This document shows positions 24,166 through 33,645 of a DNA stretch of 44,675 nt, piece by piece. The notes beneath the pieces were generated by a model. It was not told where the DNA came from. It made no database searches and saw only the letters and a list, made by a program, of their open reading frames with translations. Position 1 is the stretch's first letter. The number at the start of each line of letters is the position of its first letter. This DNA is from JAAEQG01 sp023133475 (GTDB lineage Bacteria > Planctomycetota > Phycisphaerae > UBA1845), in assembly GCA_030631415.1 (NCBI GenBank), contig DAOVLE010000009.1, positions 1 through 44,675 on the forward strand, given 5' to 3'. Made by a program: the position numbers and the translations under genes.

Positions 24166-26214
24166 TCACGCGAACAAAACCAGCAGCACAATAATAGCCA
24201 ACCCCGCAACCATCGAAACACCATAACCCTGCAAAGCCCCATGCTGGAAGCTCCGCAACCCAAACGCCAACACCCGAGGAACCGCGGTGACGAACCAGAT
24301 GATCCCGTCGATCAGGTATTCATCGAGCCCGAAACAGAATCGCCCGCTGCTGCGAAGCGGCTTAATGATCGCCTTGTCGTATCCCTCGTCCACGTAATAC
24401 TTGTTGAACAAAACGCGATGGGCTTCGGGGTAGGCGGTTCGCACCAGCCCGGGAATCCAAGGCCGACGCACGTACACCACATAAGCCGCCACAATGCCCC
24501 CGATGGCCAACACCGCTGAGAGGTACAGCATAAAGTGCCCACCGCCTTCGGCATGTTCGGCATGACCTTGGGCATGGGTGAATGGTTCCATCACCGGATC
24601 GAGGAAGTGGTGGAGCGCTCCGTGCGGCTCGAAGAAACCGACGAACCCGCCGAGATGCCACGTCACACCGAAGTAACCCGCGAAGATCGCCCCCAGGCTC
24701 AGCACTCCCAGCGGGATCAGCATCCACTTGCCCGACTCGTGAACGTGCACGCCCTCTGGAATCCGTTCTTCGCCCGCAAAGGCCCGGAAGACCATGCGGA
24801 ACGTATAAAACGCCGTCAGCACCGCGGTCACCAAGCCTATGAGGCCGAAAACCGGATTATGCAAAAACGCCGCGTGGATGATCTCGTCCTTGCTCCAGAA
24901 GCCCGCCAGCAAGGGGAAACCAGCCAACGACAGAGACCCGATCACAAACACCCGGTAGGTCCAGGGCAAAACCTTCCTCAATCCGCCGAACTCACGAAGG
25001 TCGATGATCCCGCCCATGGCGTGCATCATGCTGCCGGCGGCGAGGAACAAAAGGGCCTTGAAAAAGGCGTGGGTCATCAGGTGAAAAATCGCAGACGCCG
25101 CCGCGAAGCAGCCCAATCCCAGGAACATGTATCCCAACTGGCTGATGGTCGAGTACGCAAGGATGCGCTTCATGTCGTGTTGGGTCAGGGCGATGGTGGC
25201 TGCGAACAACGCGGTCACACCTCCGATCACCGCCACAACGGTCATCGCCACCGGTGAAGCCGCGAAGATCGCTCCGCACCGGGCCACCATATACACGCCT
25301 GCGGTCACCATGGTGGCGGCGTGGATCAAAGCCGACACCGGCGAGGGGCCTTCCATCGCGTCGGGCAACCAGACATAAAGCGGAAGCTGGGCACTCTTGC
25401 CGATCGCACCACAGAACAGCAGCAGGGCGATGATGGTCACGCGGTCCTGAATGGAGTGCATGACCTCGGTGGCTGCGGTGAGGTCCAGGCCCAGCACGCC
25501 CGCCAATGCCGCCGGGTCGCCGTGCCCGCCGTGGGCGGTCGCCGCCTTCACCGCGTCGAAAACCGTGGCATAGTCCAGGTGCCCTATGGTCAAGTAGATC
25601 AAAAAGATGGCCAACCCGAAACCGAAGTCGCCGATCCGGTTGACCAGAAAGGCTTTCTTAGCCGCCGCAGCCGCAGCCGGCCTCTGGTAATAAAACCCGA
25701 TCAGCAAATAGCTGCATAGCCCAACAGCCTCCCAGCCCAGGTACAGCAAAACGAAGTTGCCGCCCAACACCAGGGCGCACATCGAGAACACGAACAGGCC
25801 CATGAAAGCGAAGAAGCGTTCATAGCCGCGCTCGGGATGGTCGTGATCGCGCATGTAGTCCCGCGAATAGATCACCACCAGCAGTGAGATAAATGTTACC
25901 GTCATCAGCATGACGCAACTCAACGGGTCGATCAGGAAGTCGATCTGGAACCACGTCCCACCGCCAGCCGCCAGCCAGTCGTAGACCGGCACCATCCAGG
26001 AGATTGGTTCGTCGTGGTGGGATAGCCCGTTGATCTTGAAGAAGATGGCGATCGAACAGACCACCGCGCCAGCCACCCCCAGAATGACGGGGAAGTGGCT
26101 TTGGCCTCGGAATATCGGCCGACCCAACCCACCCGCAAGGGCTGCTCCCAGCAGGGGCAACAGCAGGATGCCGATCCCCAGCAGCTTCAAAATGGAAACG
26201 ATGTCTTGATCCAT
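24166..26214 (-). CDS. nuoL: NADH-quinone oxidoreductase subunit L
   Basis: The largest antiporter-like subunit of complex I, with the lateral helix typical of NuoL near the C-terminus. 682 residues from ATG 26214 (MDQDIVSIL). A longer frame to 26319 reads back into nuoK and is not plausible. Conserved residues seen: GWEAVGLCSYLLIGFYY (Glu) and KSAQLPLYVWLPDAMEGP (Lys and Asp). Spacing to nuoK is 13 bases. The sequence is intact throughout. Confidence 0.94.
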   Translation of the reverse strand: MDQDIVSILKLLGIGILLLPLLGAALAGGLGRPIFRGQSHFPVILGVAGAVVCSIAIFFKINGLSHHDEPISWMVPVYDWLAAGGGTWFQIDFLIDPLSCVMLMTVTFISLLVVIYSRDYMRDHDHPERGYERFFAFMGLFVFSMCALVLGGNFVLLYLGWEAVGLCSYLLIGFYYQRPAAAAAAKKAFLVNRIGDFGFGLAIFLIYLTIGHLDYATVFDAVKAATAHGGHGDPAALAGVLGLDLTAATEVMHSIQDRVTIIALLLFCGAIGKSAQLPLYVWLPDAMEGPSPVSALIHAATMVTAGVYMVARCGAIFAASPVAMTVVAVIGGVTALFAATIALTQHDMKRILAYSTISQLGYMFLGLGCFAAASAIFHLMTHAFFKALLFLAAGSMMHAMGGIIDLREFGGLRKVLPWTYRVFVIGSLSLAGFPLLAGFWSKDEIIHAAFLHNPVFGLIGLVTAVLTAFYTFRMVFRAFAGEERIPEGVHVHESGKWMLIPLGVLSLGAIFAGYFGVTWHLGGFVGFFEPHGALHHFLDPVMEPFTHAQGHAEHAEGGGHFMLYLSAVLAIGGIVAAYVVYVRRPWIPGLVRTAYPEAHRVLFNKYYVDEGYDKAIIKPLRSSGRFCFGLDEYLIDGIIWFVTAVPRVLAFGLRSFQHGALQGYGVSMVAGLAIIVLLVLFA

Positions 26215-26227
26215 ACGTATCTTCTGC

Positions 26228-26530
26228 TTAGCCGCACATATTCGACCACGCCTCGGCGTCCAGTGTGTTGCGACGCCGATAGAGCAACACCACCAGCCCC
26301 AAAGCCAACCCAGCCTCAACCGCTGCTATCACCAGCAGGAACACCGCGAACGCTTGGCCTTGCAGGTTCTGATGAAACCGCCCGAAAGCCACCAGGTTCA
26401 CGATGACGCCCTGGAACATCACCTCGGTCGAGAGAAACATCACGATGAGATTGCGCCGCGAGAGAAACCCGACCATGCCCAACGCGAACAGAATCGCCCC
26501 TAGAATGACGTAAGGTGTCAAGCTGTCCAT
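26228..26530 (-). CDS. nuoK: NADH-quinone oxidoreductase subunit K
   Basis: Small complex I membrane subunit of 100 residues with three helices. It carries two conserved membrane Glu residues (STEVMFQGV and IAAVEAGLAL) that are needed for proton transfer. ATG at 26530. It is separated from nuoJ by about 180 bases of family C repeats, unusual for this normally tight pair. Confidence 0.94.
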   Translation of the reverse strand: MDSLTPYVILGAILFALGMVGFLSRRNLIVMFLSTEVMFQGVIVNLVAFGRFHQNLQGQAFAVFLLVIAAVEAGLALGLVVLLYRRRNTLDAEAWSNMCG

Positions 26531-26545
26531 GTCCTAAACCTCGGT

Positions 26546-26705
26546 AGGGTGGCCCATGGCTTTAGCCGTGGGGGACACGAATCGTGTCAGGTATTCGCGT
26601 TCCCCACCGCTAAAGCAATGAGCCACCCGCTGTATAGCTGTATAGCTGATAGCTGACAGCTCTATGAGCATTCGCGTCCCCCACCGCTAAAGCGATGGGC
26701 CACCC
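26546..26705. repeat. Family C repeat plus an extra half-site between nuoJ and nuoK
   Basis: A complete paired unit (26546-26629) is followed by short GCTGTATAGCTG-type words and a second half-site (26666-26705). Only one half of the second unit is present. Confidence 0.9.
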
Positions 26706-26709
26706 GCGC

Positions 26710-27525
26710 CTAAAACGGCGGCACTTCCTTCCCAATCTCACCCAGTGGCGGAGCCGGAGCCACGGGCACGTCCCGCGGAACACGCTTCATAACCAACGCC
26801 ACCGCCCCGATCAGAGCCAATAACAACAGCAGCCCGGCAATCTCTAATGCCACCACATACTGAGAAAACAGCAGAAAACCAACCTGGGCGGTGTTACTAC
26901 CTCCCAAAGGTTCATCATCAGCCTCGCCGGGTTCGTCAACCGCTGGAATTCCATCCGCAACCGCCAACCGGGCCAACGCCGCATCCGGTGCATCCACCAT
27001 GGCGGTGGAGTTTCCCGGCAGATGCCCAGCCTGGCTGACAACGGCTGCCATCGTGACAAACCCAACCAACACAGCCAACAGCGGCTCACGGGCACGCCCG
27101 TCAACAGCCGACGCACCGCTCTGCTGGGCCAACATGATCACGAAAACATAAGTCACCAAAATGGCGCCGGCGTAGACGATAATCAACGCAATACCGAGGA
27201 ACTCCGCCTCTTGCATAACCATCAGGAACGCAACAGCCAACACCACCAAAACGAAATACAGCGCGCTGTAGACCGGTTTGGGATGGGTGATTACCTTGCC
27301 CGCGCCGAAAATCGCCACGGCTGCCAGTATGCAAAAGTAAACCGCTGAAACGTCCTCGCCAAACAGATGCCCGGCAGCCAAAACCGCAAACCCGGCGATA
27401 GCTGACAGCCCGAAAATCAGACCGGCGATCCTGGCGGAACGCTGCCCACCGGGCAGGGCGAGATAAACCGCCACACCACCCAGGGCAAACAACATATACA
27501 ACATGGCGACGGTCACGGAACTCAA
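26710..27525 (-). CDS. nuoJ: NADH-quinone oxidoreductase subunit J
   Basis: Membrane subunit of complex I of about 271 residues with five helices (for example ALYFVLVVLAVAFLMVMQEAEFLGIALIIVYAG, which contains the pi-bulge region). The C-terminal part has an acidic insert (about residues 165-200) and a short tail (KEVPPF). Start is TTG at 27525, overlapping the nuoI stop (TTGA) with GAGGAG 8 bases upstream, so I accept TTG. Its stop borders a family C half-site. Confidence 0.92.
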   Translation of the reverse strand: MSSVTVAMLYMLFALGGVAVYLALPGGQRSARIAGLIFGLSAIAGFAVLAAGHLFGEDVSAVYFCILAAVAIFGAGKVITHPKPVYSALYFVLVVLAVAFLMVMQEAEFLGIALIIVYAGAILVTYVFVIMLAQQSGASAVDGRAREPLLAVLVGFVTMAAVVSQAGHLPGNSTAMVDAPDAALARLAVADGIPAVDEPGEADDEPLGGSNTAQVGFLLFSQYVVALEIAGLLLLLALIGAVALVMKRVPRDVPVAPAPPLGEIGKEVPPF

Positions 27526-28103
27526 GCAGCCGTCTCCTCATTATCCGCCGGTTTACCCTCACGCCGATCGCCCGTGGCGGGGTAACCGGTGATCTGGGGG
27601 TTCTTACGCGGCTTAAGGTTTTTGGTCTGGTCGTACATTTCCAGCAGCTTTTCTTTGTCGAAGATCATCTGCTCGCGGGACAAACTTATCAGATCATGCA
27701 CCGGGGTCAACTCGATGGCGTCCACCGGGCAGGCTTCCTCGCACATCCCGCAGAAGATACACCGCAACTCGTCGATCTCGAACTTGGCTGGATACTTCTC
27801 ACGGTCAGGCCAAGGTGCCTCGTCGGCTTCGATGTGGATACAGTTAACCGGGCAGGCGGTCGCGCACATAAAACAGGCCACACACGCCACTCGGCCTTGA
27901 TCGTCCCGATTAAGGCGGTGGACCCCGCGATAGTTCCCCACCACCAGGTCGCGCTTCTGCTCGGGATAGTGTACAGTGAGTTTCTTTTTGAACAGGTGTC
28001 GCAGTGTGACCAACATCCCGTCGGCGATCTGAGGGATGTACCACCGCTCCGCCGCGCTCAGTTGCGGCTCTTCGACCACCACGATGTCTTCGTCTTTAAT
28101 CAT
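27522..28103 (-). CDS. nuoI: NADH-quinone oxidoreductase subunit I
   Basis: The two-[4Fe-4S] ferredoxin arm subunit (clusters N6a and N6b). The Cys motifs CVACFMCATACPVNCI and CIFCGMCEEACPVDAI are intact. ATG 28103 begins MIKDEDIV; a longer TTG frame to 28121 is less likely. It starts 4 bases after the nuoH stop. 193 residues, with an extended charged C-terminus compared with most NuoI. Confidence 0.93.
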   Translation of the reverse strand: MIKDEDIVVVEEPQLSAAERWYIPQIADGMLVTLRHLFKKKLTVHYPEQKRDLVVGNYRGVHRLNRDDQGRVACVACFMCATACPVNCIHIEADEAPWPDREKYPAKFEIDELRCIFCGMCEEACPVDAIELTPVHDLISLSREQMIFDKEKLLEMYDQTKNLKPRKNPQITGYPATGDRREGKPADNEETAA

Positions 28104-28107
28104 GCGT

Positions 28108-29346
28108 CTATGGCCCCCCAATACTTGCCGGGGCTGAGGTCCGCGGCGGCAATTCCGGCATATCGTACTGGCGCCCGGTCACTCGGCTGGGGATCAGGGC
28201 GGTGATGCCCAGCATCGTCGCCAGTATTACCACATTGCCCACCAGCGTCCATACCCACGCCTGCGGCTTGCCGATGTACAGCATCCCCAACGCAAAAGCA
28301 ATAAGCCCCAGCCCCAACGGCACCAGCCCCTTCCAGGCCAACCGCATCAACTGGTCGAAACGCAATCGCGGAAGCGTCCACCGCACCCATATGTAGAAAA
28401 CCATCATCAGTGCGATCTTGCCCGCCATGACCAGCATCTTAAGCAGCATCGCCCACCAGGCGGTATCACCCGGCTGTAAGCCGGGGACGAATGGGATGTG
28501 CCATCCGCCGAAGAACAGCACCATCAAAAACGCACTGCCGGTGATCATGTGGGCATATTCCGCCAGGAAGAACAGGGCGAACTTCATCGAACTGTATTCC
28601 GTATGGAAGCCGCCGACCAGTTCCTGCTCGGCTTCGGGCATGTCGAATGGCGTTCGGCTGGTTTCCGCGAATAAGGTGACCACCAGCAGAAAGCAAGCCA
28701 GCGGATGACGAACCACGTTCCACACGTCCCCATCGCCCATCTGCGACAGCACGATTTCCTCAAGCCGCAGTTGCCCGGTGGCCAACACCACCACCAGGAT
28801 GGCCAGCCCCATGGGAATCTCGTAGCTGAGCATTTGGGCTGTCGCTCGGATGCCCCCGAAAAACGAATACTTGTTGTTGCTGGCGTATCCACCCAGGACA
28901 ACCCCGTAAACGCCCAACGACCCGACACCGAGAACGTAGAGCAACCCAATGTCGGGGTTAGCCACCTGAACGTTAAGCAGCGCATCGCCGATCTGAACCT
29001 GCCCGCCCCACGGGATCACCGCAAAGCCGACAAGTGCAACGATGAAGATGGTAGCCGGCCCCAGGATAAACAGCGGCTTATCCACATTGTCGGGGATGAT
29101 GTCTTCTTTGAGGAAGAACTTGCCGCCGTCGGCGATGGGTTGCCCAAGCCCCCAGAAATGGAAGCTGCCGAACAACCGAAAGAATCCCGCCCGGTTAGGC
29201 CCACGCCGGTCTTGAACCCAGGCGGCGATCCACCGCTCCGCCAGGATGCTGTACGCCACCCCAAGCAGCATCACCCCAACAACAACCAGCGCCAGCAAGC
29301 AACTGAACACAAGCTGCGCTTGACCCTGCACCCACTCAACGATCAT
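28108..29346 (-). CDS. nuoH: NADH-quinone oxidoreductase subunit H
   Basis: The membrane subunit forming the quinone-site interface with NuoB and NuoD. 412 residues with about nine helices and the conserved ERWIAAWVQDRRGPNR loop and EYSSMKFALFFLAEY. The frame is open to a TTG at 29364, but ATG 29346 (MIVEWVQ) has GGAGG 6 bases upstream and is the better start. The gene lies after the four-helix-bundle gene, so translation of nuoH depends on a separate site. Confidence 0.94.
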   Translation of the reverse strand: MIVEWVQGQAQLVFSCLLALVVVGVMLLGVAYSILAERWIAAWVQDRRGPNRAGFFRLFGSFHFWGLGQPIADGGKFFLKEDIIPDNVDKPLFILGPATIFIVALVGFAVIPWGGQVQIGDALLNVQVANPDIGLLYVLGVGSLGVYGVVLGGYASNNKYSFFGGIRATAQMLSYEIPMGLAILVVVLATGQLRLEEIVLSQMGDGDVWNVVRHPLACFLLVVTLFAETSRTPFDMPEAEQELVGGFHTEYSSMKFALFFLAEYAHMITGSAFLMVLFFGGWHIPFVPGLQPGDTAWWAMLLKMLVMAGKIALMMVFYIWVRWTLPRLRFDQLMRLAWKGLVPLGLGLIAFALGMLYIGKPQAWVWTLVGNVVILATMLGITALIPSRVTGRQYDMPELPPRTSAPASIGGP

Positions 29347-29361
29347 CGCACGCCTCCGGCG

Positions 29362-29402
<41 letters not shown>

Positions 29403-29409
29403 AGAAAAA

Positions 29410-29775
29410 TCATCTGCTGTCCCGAGTGTTTCTCACGATCGCCGTTAGTATCGCCACCATCTCTTCGCTTTCCTGAATCAAATCTGCCAGACGCTCCGGC
29501 TTCAGCAACTGGTTGCTCTGAATGCGCCGCAACCAAAACCGTGTCTCCCGCGCCTCCCTCAGTGCGACACTCATTCTATAAATAAAATCGTTCCGGGTGG
29601 TTGTCGCCTGTGCCTCCTCGATGTTCGCCCCGACACTTCCGCTACTCCGAGTCAGTTGCCGCGCAATCTCCCAACAAACCCCATTACGCGTCAGGTTCAA
29701 CGCAACCTGTATACACCGATCACAGAACCTCGCCGACCGATCAAGTATGTCTCGCGAACCCGTCTCCTTCCTCAT
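29410..29775 (-). CDS. Four-helix-bundle protein (23S rRNA intervening-sequence protein family, IVP/S23-type)
   Basis: 121 residues predicted as a bundle of helices. The motif QLTRSSGSVGANIEEAQA followed by AREARETRFWLRRI is typical of the TIGR02436 four-helix-bundle family, related to IVP proteins encoded in 23S rRNA inserts and to Avd-like proteins. The molecular role is not established; nucleic acid binding is suspected from the basic surface. It lies inside the complex I operon, same strand, between nuoG and nuoH, and is bounded on both sides by family E repeats in opposite orientation. That layout marks it as an insertion rather than a complex I gene. Confidence 0.85.
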   Translation of the reverse strand: MRKETGSRDILDRSARFCDRCIQVALNLTRNGVCWEIARQLTRSSGSVGANIEEAQATTTRNDFIYRMSVALREARETRFWLRRIQSNQLLKPERLADLIQESEEMVAILTAIVRNTRDSR

Positions 29776-29800
29776 TTTCCATTTTCAATTTTCCATTTCC
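29773..29800. repeat. Family E repeat, right of the four-helix-bundle gene
   Basis: ATTTTCCATTTTCAATTTTC, inverted with respect to 29362-29402. It covers the four-helix-bundle start codon and ends at the nuoG stop codon. Confidence 0.85.
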
Positions 29801-31426
29801 CTAGTGAAGATGTTTCGGCGCCGGCAGCGCTTCGTGTATGGTGCCAAATGCCTCGATTCCCTCAGCCATCATCTCGCGGACCCGCTCGGCATCGAACAGC
29901 CCAACGTGCCCGGCGATTTCGTACAGATACTGGCCGTCTCGTTTGACGCCCTCCGGCGGGTCGATCGCTCGCGCGAACGGCTGAATCTTGTCGGCGTGGT
30001 TCATGAAGCTGCCGTCCCGCTCGGCAAACGCACAGGCGGGCAATACCAGCGTGGCGGCCTTGGTGAGCGCGTTCTCAAACATATCCTGGACAACGAGGAA
30101 CGAAACCTTCTTGGCAATCGCCCCCAACTCCTTGCTCACCCAGGCCAACGGGTTGCCGCCCACAATCCAGGCGGCGGAAAACGCCCCGCTTGTGCACTTC
30201 TCGATAAACTCATCGAGGGCCGACACGTTGCCACCGGCACTCTTGACAATCAACTCGACGCCACGGCGGTTGGGGCACTTCTCGTTGCGAATCACGAACT
30301 TGACATCGCCGTCCTGAGCACCTACCGGGAACTTCCGCTCGTCACCTTCCGTCGGAATCGGGCCTACCACCAACGCCGCTTCCGGCGCCAGGCTGCGGAC
30401 GAACCCGCTCAACAGCCAAGCCTCTTCGCACGACATGAACGGCGAGAGCATCACGGCTATCTTATCTCCACCTTGCTCGCGGGCGATTTGCTCCAGCCGG
30501 AACCGCACAATGCCCGGAATGTCCTCCCACAATGGCATCTCCGGTCGGCCTGCACCGCGGCGGAGCAGCGGCTTAGTGATCCGCTTTTCGTCGTGAATGT
30601 ATTTGTAGCCGAATCGGCCTTCGTCGCACATCCACCAGTCGTTCACCCCAGGGTTGAAACGCGGTTTCAGCCGATAGACGTGGTTCTCATTGTGGTCCAC
30701 ATGAACGGCACAACCCGTGCTGCAACCCGGGCAGATCGACGGGGTGTTGTCCAAAAACCACACCCGCTGTTTGAACAGGAAACCCTTGTCCAGCAGGCTG
30801 CCCACCGGGCAGATATCCACCACGTTGCCCTGCAACGGATTGTCGAGCGGCATACCCTGGAAGACATCGACTTCACTGCATGATCCCCGGTTGACCGCAC
30901 ACAACTCGTTGGTGCCGGATATCTCATGGGTGAACCGGATGCAGCGTTTGCAGAACACGCACCGGTTGGAATACAGCAGGGTATGTGGGCCTATGTCTTT
31001 TTTGGGGGCGGAGTGTTTTTGCTCCACCATTCGCGAGGTGGGGCTGCCAAACGTCTCGCTGTAGTCTTGCAGCAGGCACTCGCCGGCCTGATCGCACACC
31101 GGGCAGTCCAATGGGTGATTGAGCAGATAAAGCTCGAGGGTCCGGGCTCGGGCAGCCTCGACCGCCGGCGATTTGAAGCGCACTTCCATACGGCTACGGA
31201 CCGGCGTCTGGCACGCCGGCACCAATCGCGGCGACCAGTCCATCTCACCGGTCTTGGGGTTGGGCATCTTCATCTGCATCAGGCACAGGCGGCACGATGC
31301 CACCACGCTAAGCCCCGGATGGTAGCAGTAGTGAGGCACATTGATCCCCGCCTCCAGGGCAGCCTGCAAGACATTAAGATCCTTGCGGCACTCGATCTTT
31401 TGTCCGTCAATCGTAATCTTGGCCAT
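29801..31426 (-). CDS. nuoG: NADH-quinone oxidoreductase subunit G
   Basis: The electron-entry arm subunit. Seen: an N-terminal [2Fe-2S] domain (INVPHYCYHPG...SCRLC), the His-Cys segment (HPLDCPVCDQAGECLLQD), a [4Fe-4S] pair (CVFCKRC and CPVGSLLD), and a molybdopterin-oxidoreductase-like part beginning CPGCSTGC. At 541 residues it is far shorter than the ~900 of the E. coli type; the C-terminal molybdopterin-like domain is reduced. The shortened form is known in several lineages and is not by itself a sign of damage. No frame break was seen. Confidence 0.93.
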   Translation of the reverse strand: MAKITIDGQKIECRKDLNVLQAALEAGINVPHYCYHPGLSVVASCRLCLMQMKMPNPKTGEMDWSPRLVPACQTPVRSRMEVRFKSPAVEAARARTLELYLLNHPLDCPVCDQAGECLLQDYSETFGSPTSRMVEQKHSAPKKDIGPHTLLYSNRCVFCKRCIRFTHEISGTNELCAVNRGSCSEVDVFQGMPLDNPLQGNVVDICPVGSLLDKGFLFKQRVWFLDNTPSICPGCSTGCAVHVDHNENHVYRLKPRFNPGVNDWWMCDEGRFGYKYIHDEKRITKPLLRRGAGRPEMPLWEDIPGIVRFRLEQIAREQGGDKIAVMLSPFMSCEEAWLLSGFVRSLAPEAALVVGPIPTEGDERKFPVGAQDGDVKFVIRNEKCPNRRGVELIVKSAGGNVSALDEFIEKCTSGAFSAAWIVGGNPLAWVSKELGAIAKKVSFLVVQDMFENALTKAATLVLPACAFAERDGSFMNHADKIQPFARAIDPPEGVKRDGQYLYEIAGHVGLFDAERVREMMAEGIEAFGTIHEALPAPKHLH

Positions 31427-31469
31427 AGGCGTTGTAACTCAAACGAATGTCGGCTGGGTGGAACCTCGT

Positions 31470-31618
31470 GTAGGGTGGGTGGAACCTGCCGCAGGCAGGT
31501 GGAACCCACCAACCAATGCGGTGGGTTGCGCCTCGCTGCGCGAGGTTCCACCCACCCTACTCAAGCTGATAGCTCTATTGGCATTCGCGTCCCCCACCGC
31601 TAAAGCGATGGGCCACCC
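31470..31618. repeat. Facing family B repeats and a family C half-site between nuoF and nuoG
   Basis: A family B copy (31470-31510) faces an inverted copy (31519-31560), then a lone family C half-site (31581-31618). They fill most of the gap between the nuoG start and the nuoF stop. Confidence 0.85.
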
Positions 31619-31648
31619 ATCCCTTTCTCCATTCTCAATTCCTTCCCG

Positions 31649-32956
31649 CTAGTTTGCCACTGCCAGCGCCGCTTCCACGCAGCCGGGTTCCTGGTTGCGA
31701 ATGTGCTCCTCGAACTCCGCGCGGAACTTCTGCACGATCGTCCGGATGGGGAACACTGCCCCGTCCGATAGGCCGCAAATGCTCAGACCTGGCATCATGC
31801 CCAGGTTGCCGGTTGTTTCTATCAGGAGGTCCAGGTCCTCGATTCGCCCCGCCCCCTGCTCGATTCGTGTGGCGATCTTGTACATCCACGAGGTTCCCTC
31901 GCGGCACTGGGTGCACTGACCGCAGGATTCCAAGGCGAAGAAACGAGCCACGTTCCGCAACACGGTGCGAATGTCGATCGAGTTGTCGATCACCACCGCC
32001 GCGGCAGTGCCAATCCCCAGCAGGCCATATTCCGCCGGGTCGGTGAAGTCCATCACCATGTCCAGCTCGTCGGTGGTAACCACGCCCATCGAAATACCGC
32101 CGGGGAAGACCGCCTTGACCTCTTTCCCGTCACGCATGCCCTGGCCATACTTGTTGTCGTAGATCAGGTCACCAAGCGTGATCGTCATAGGCCCTTCATA
32201 GCAGCCCGGGCGGTTCACCGGACCACAGACGCAAAACAGCTTAGGCCCAAAATTGCCCTCCGAGCCGATGCTCTTGAACCAGTCAGCCCCGCGCTCGATG
32301 ATGTGCGGGACGTTGCACAACGTCTCGACGTTGTTCACCACCGTAGGCCGACGAAACAGGCCCTCGACCGCAGGGAATGGCGGCTTGATCCGCGGATAGC
32401 CGCGCTTGCCCTCGATCGACTCGATCAGCCCGGTCTCCTCGCCGCAGACATAAGCGCCCGCCCCACGATGGATGTAGCAGTCCAGGCTGTAGCCGCTATC
32501 GAGAATGTTCTTACCCAATAGGCCCGCCGCGTAGGCTTCGTCGATCGCCTTCTGGAGAATGTGGAACGGCTCATGGAACTCGATGCGCAAATAAACATAA
32601 GCCGCCTGTGCCTGGGTGGCATAGCCGGAGATGATGATCCCCTCGATCAACTGATGGGGGTCTTTCTCCATGACCACCCGATTGGAGAAGGTCGGCGGCT
32701 CCGATTCGTCGCCGTTGACGCACAGGTAGGTATGGGTGCGATCCTTGGGCAAAAAGCTCCACTTCACACCAGCCGGGAACCCCGCCCCGCCGCGACCGCG
32801 CAGGGTCGCGTCTCTTACCTCTTCCTGCACCTCGTCGGGAGTCATCTTGAGGGCCTTTGCCAGCGCCTGGTATCCACCTTGCGCGCGGTAGACCTCGAGT
32901 GTATGAGAGTTCTCGACCCCCACGTTTCTCAGCAGTACCGGTTCATAGTCCGCCAT
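31649..32956 (-). CDS. nuoF: NADH-quinone oxidoreductase subunit F (NADH- and FMN-binding)
   Basis: Oxidises NADH and passes electrons to FMN and then cluster N3. Seen: the FMN/NADH glycine-rich loop GRGGAGFPAGVKWSF near residue 54, GAGAYVCGEETGLIESIEG, and the [4Fe-4S] ligand run ESCGQCTQCREGT near residue 350. 435 residues, intact. ATG 32956 with GAGGGGA upstream. It follows nuoE after a 73-base gap. Confidence 0.95.
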   Translation of the reverse strand: MADYEPVLLRNVGVENSHTLEVYRAQGGYQALAKALKMTPDEVQEEVRDATLRGRGGAGFPAGVKWSFLPKDRTHTYLCVNGDESEPPTFSNRVVMEKDPHQLIEGIIISGYATQAQAAYVYLRIEFHEPFHILQKAIDEAYAAGLLGKNILDSGYSLDCYIHRGAGAYVCGEETGLIESIEGKRGYPRIKPPFPAVEGLFRRPTVVNNVETLCNVPHIIERGADWFKSIGSEGNFGPKLFCVCGPVNRPGCYEGPMTITLGDLIYDNKYGQGMRDGKEVKAVFPGGISMGVVTTDELDMVMDFTDPAEYGLLGIGTAAAVVIDNSIDIRTVLRNVARFFALESCGQCTQCREGTSWMYKIATRIEQGAGRIEDLDLLIETTGNLGMMPGLSICGLSDGAVFPIRTIVQKFRAEFEEHIRNQEPGCVEAALAVAN

Positions 32957-33029
32957 CTGTCGGTCCCCTCAGACCATCGCCAAGTCGAATACCATACCCG
33001 ACCGGCGCCAAAACTCAACCCGCCCTACA

Positions 33030-33611
33030 TCATTTGCCGGCTTCATGTGGGCCGTCGAACAGATCGCTCCGCGGCATATCCACCACGTCGTTGTTTGGAT
33101 CGTCGAGAATTCGCCCGACGTCCTCCGGCTTAACGCATTTGTGCACCTTCTCGTTAATGAGCATACAAGGCCCATAATCGCATAGTGCCAGGCATTCTTC
33201 GGTTACCAGGCTGTATTCGCCGTCGGGCGTGGTTTCGTGCTCGTCGATGCCCAGTTTGGCTTTGATGGCTTCGAGGAGCTTGTTCCCGCCAAGCGTCTCG
33301 CAGCAGATGCTGCGGCAGACGGTGATGACCTTTCTGCCTTTGGGATGGGTCCAAAAGTGCGTGTAGAACGAGAGGGTGTCCAACACCTGTGAAGGGTGGA
33401 GTTCCAAAATCTCGGCGATTTCTTTCATCGCCTGATGGCTCAGGTATCCCAGCTCGTCCTGCACCACATGCAGCGCGGGCAGCAAAGCCGCCAGCCTGGT
33501 CTCGTAGCGGGGCAGAAAAGACTCGATTTTCTTGCGCACCGCCGCGCTCAGCACCGCGGGGGCTTCGGGGTCGATAACAGCTTCGTTACGATCGATTGCT
33601 TGCCAAACCAT
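33030..33611 (-). CDS. nuoE: NADH-quinone oxidoreductase subunit E
   Basis: The 24-kDa thioredoxin-fold subunit holding [2Fe-2S] cluster N1a. The ligands C99/C104 (CRSICC) and C140/C144 (ECLALC) are present. 193 residues, with an extra acidic C-terminal tail. ATG 33611. It is the first complex I gene after the toxin-antitoxin interruption, so its expression may need its own signals or read-through from nuoD. Confidence 0.94.
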   Translation of the reverse strand: MVWQAIDRNEAVIDPEAPAVLSAAVRKKIESFLPRYETRLAALLPALHVVQDELGYLSHQAMKEIAEILELHPSQVLDTLSFYTHFWTHPKGRKVITVCRSICCETLGGNKLLEAIKAKLGIDEHETTPDGEYSLVTEECLALCDYGPCMLINEKVHKCVKPEDVGRILDDPNNDVVDMPRSDLFDGPHEAGK

Positions 33612-33645
33612 AGTTTTTCAATCCACCAGCGGACCCTGTCTATCT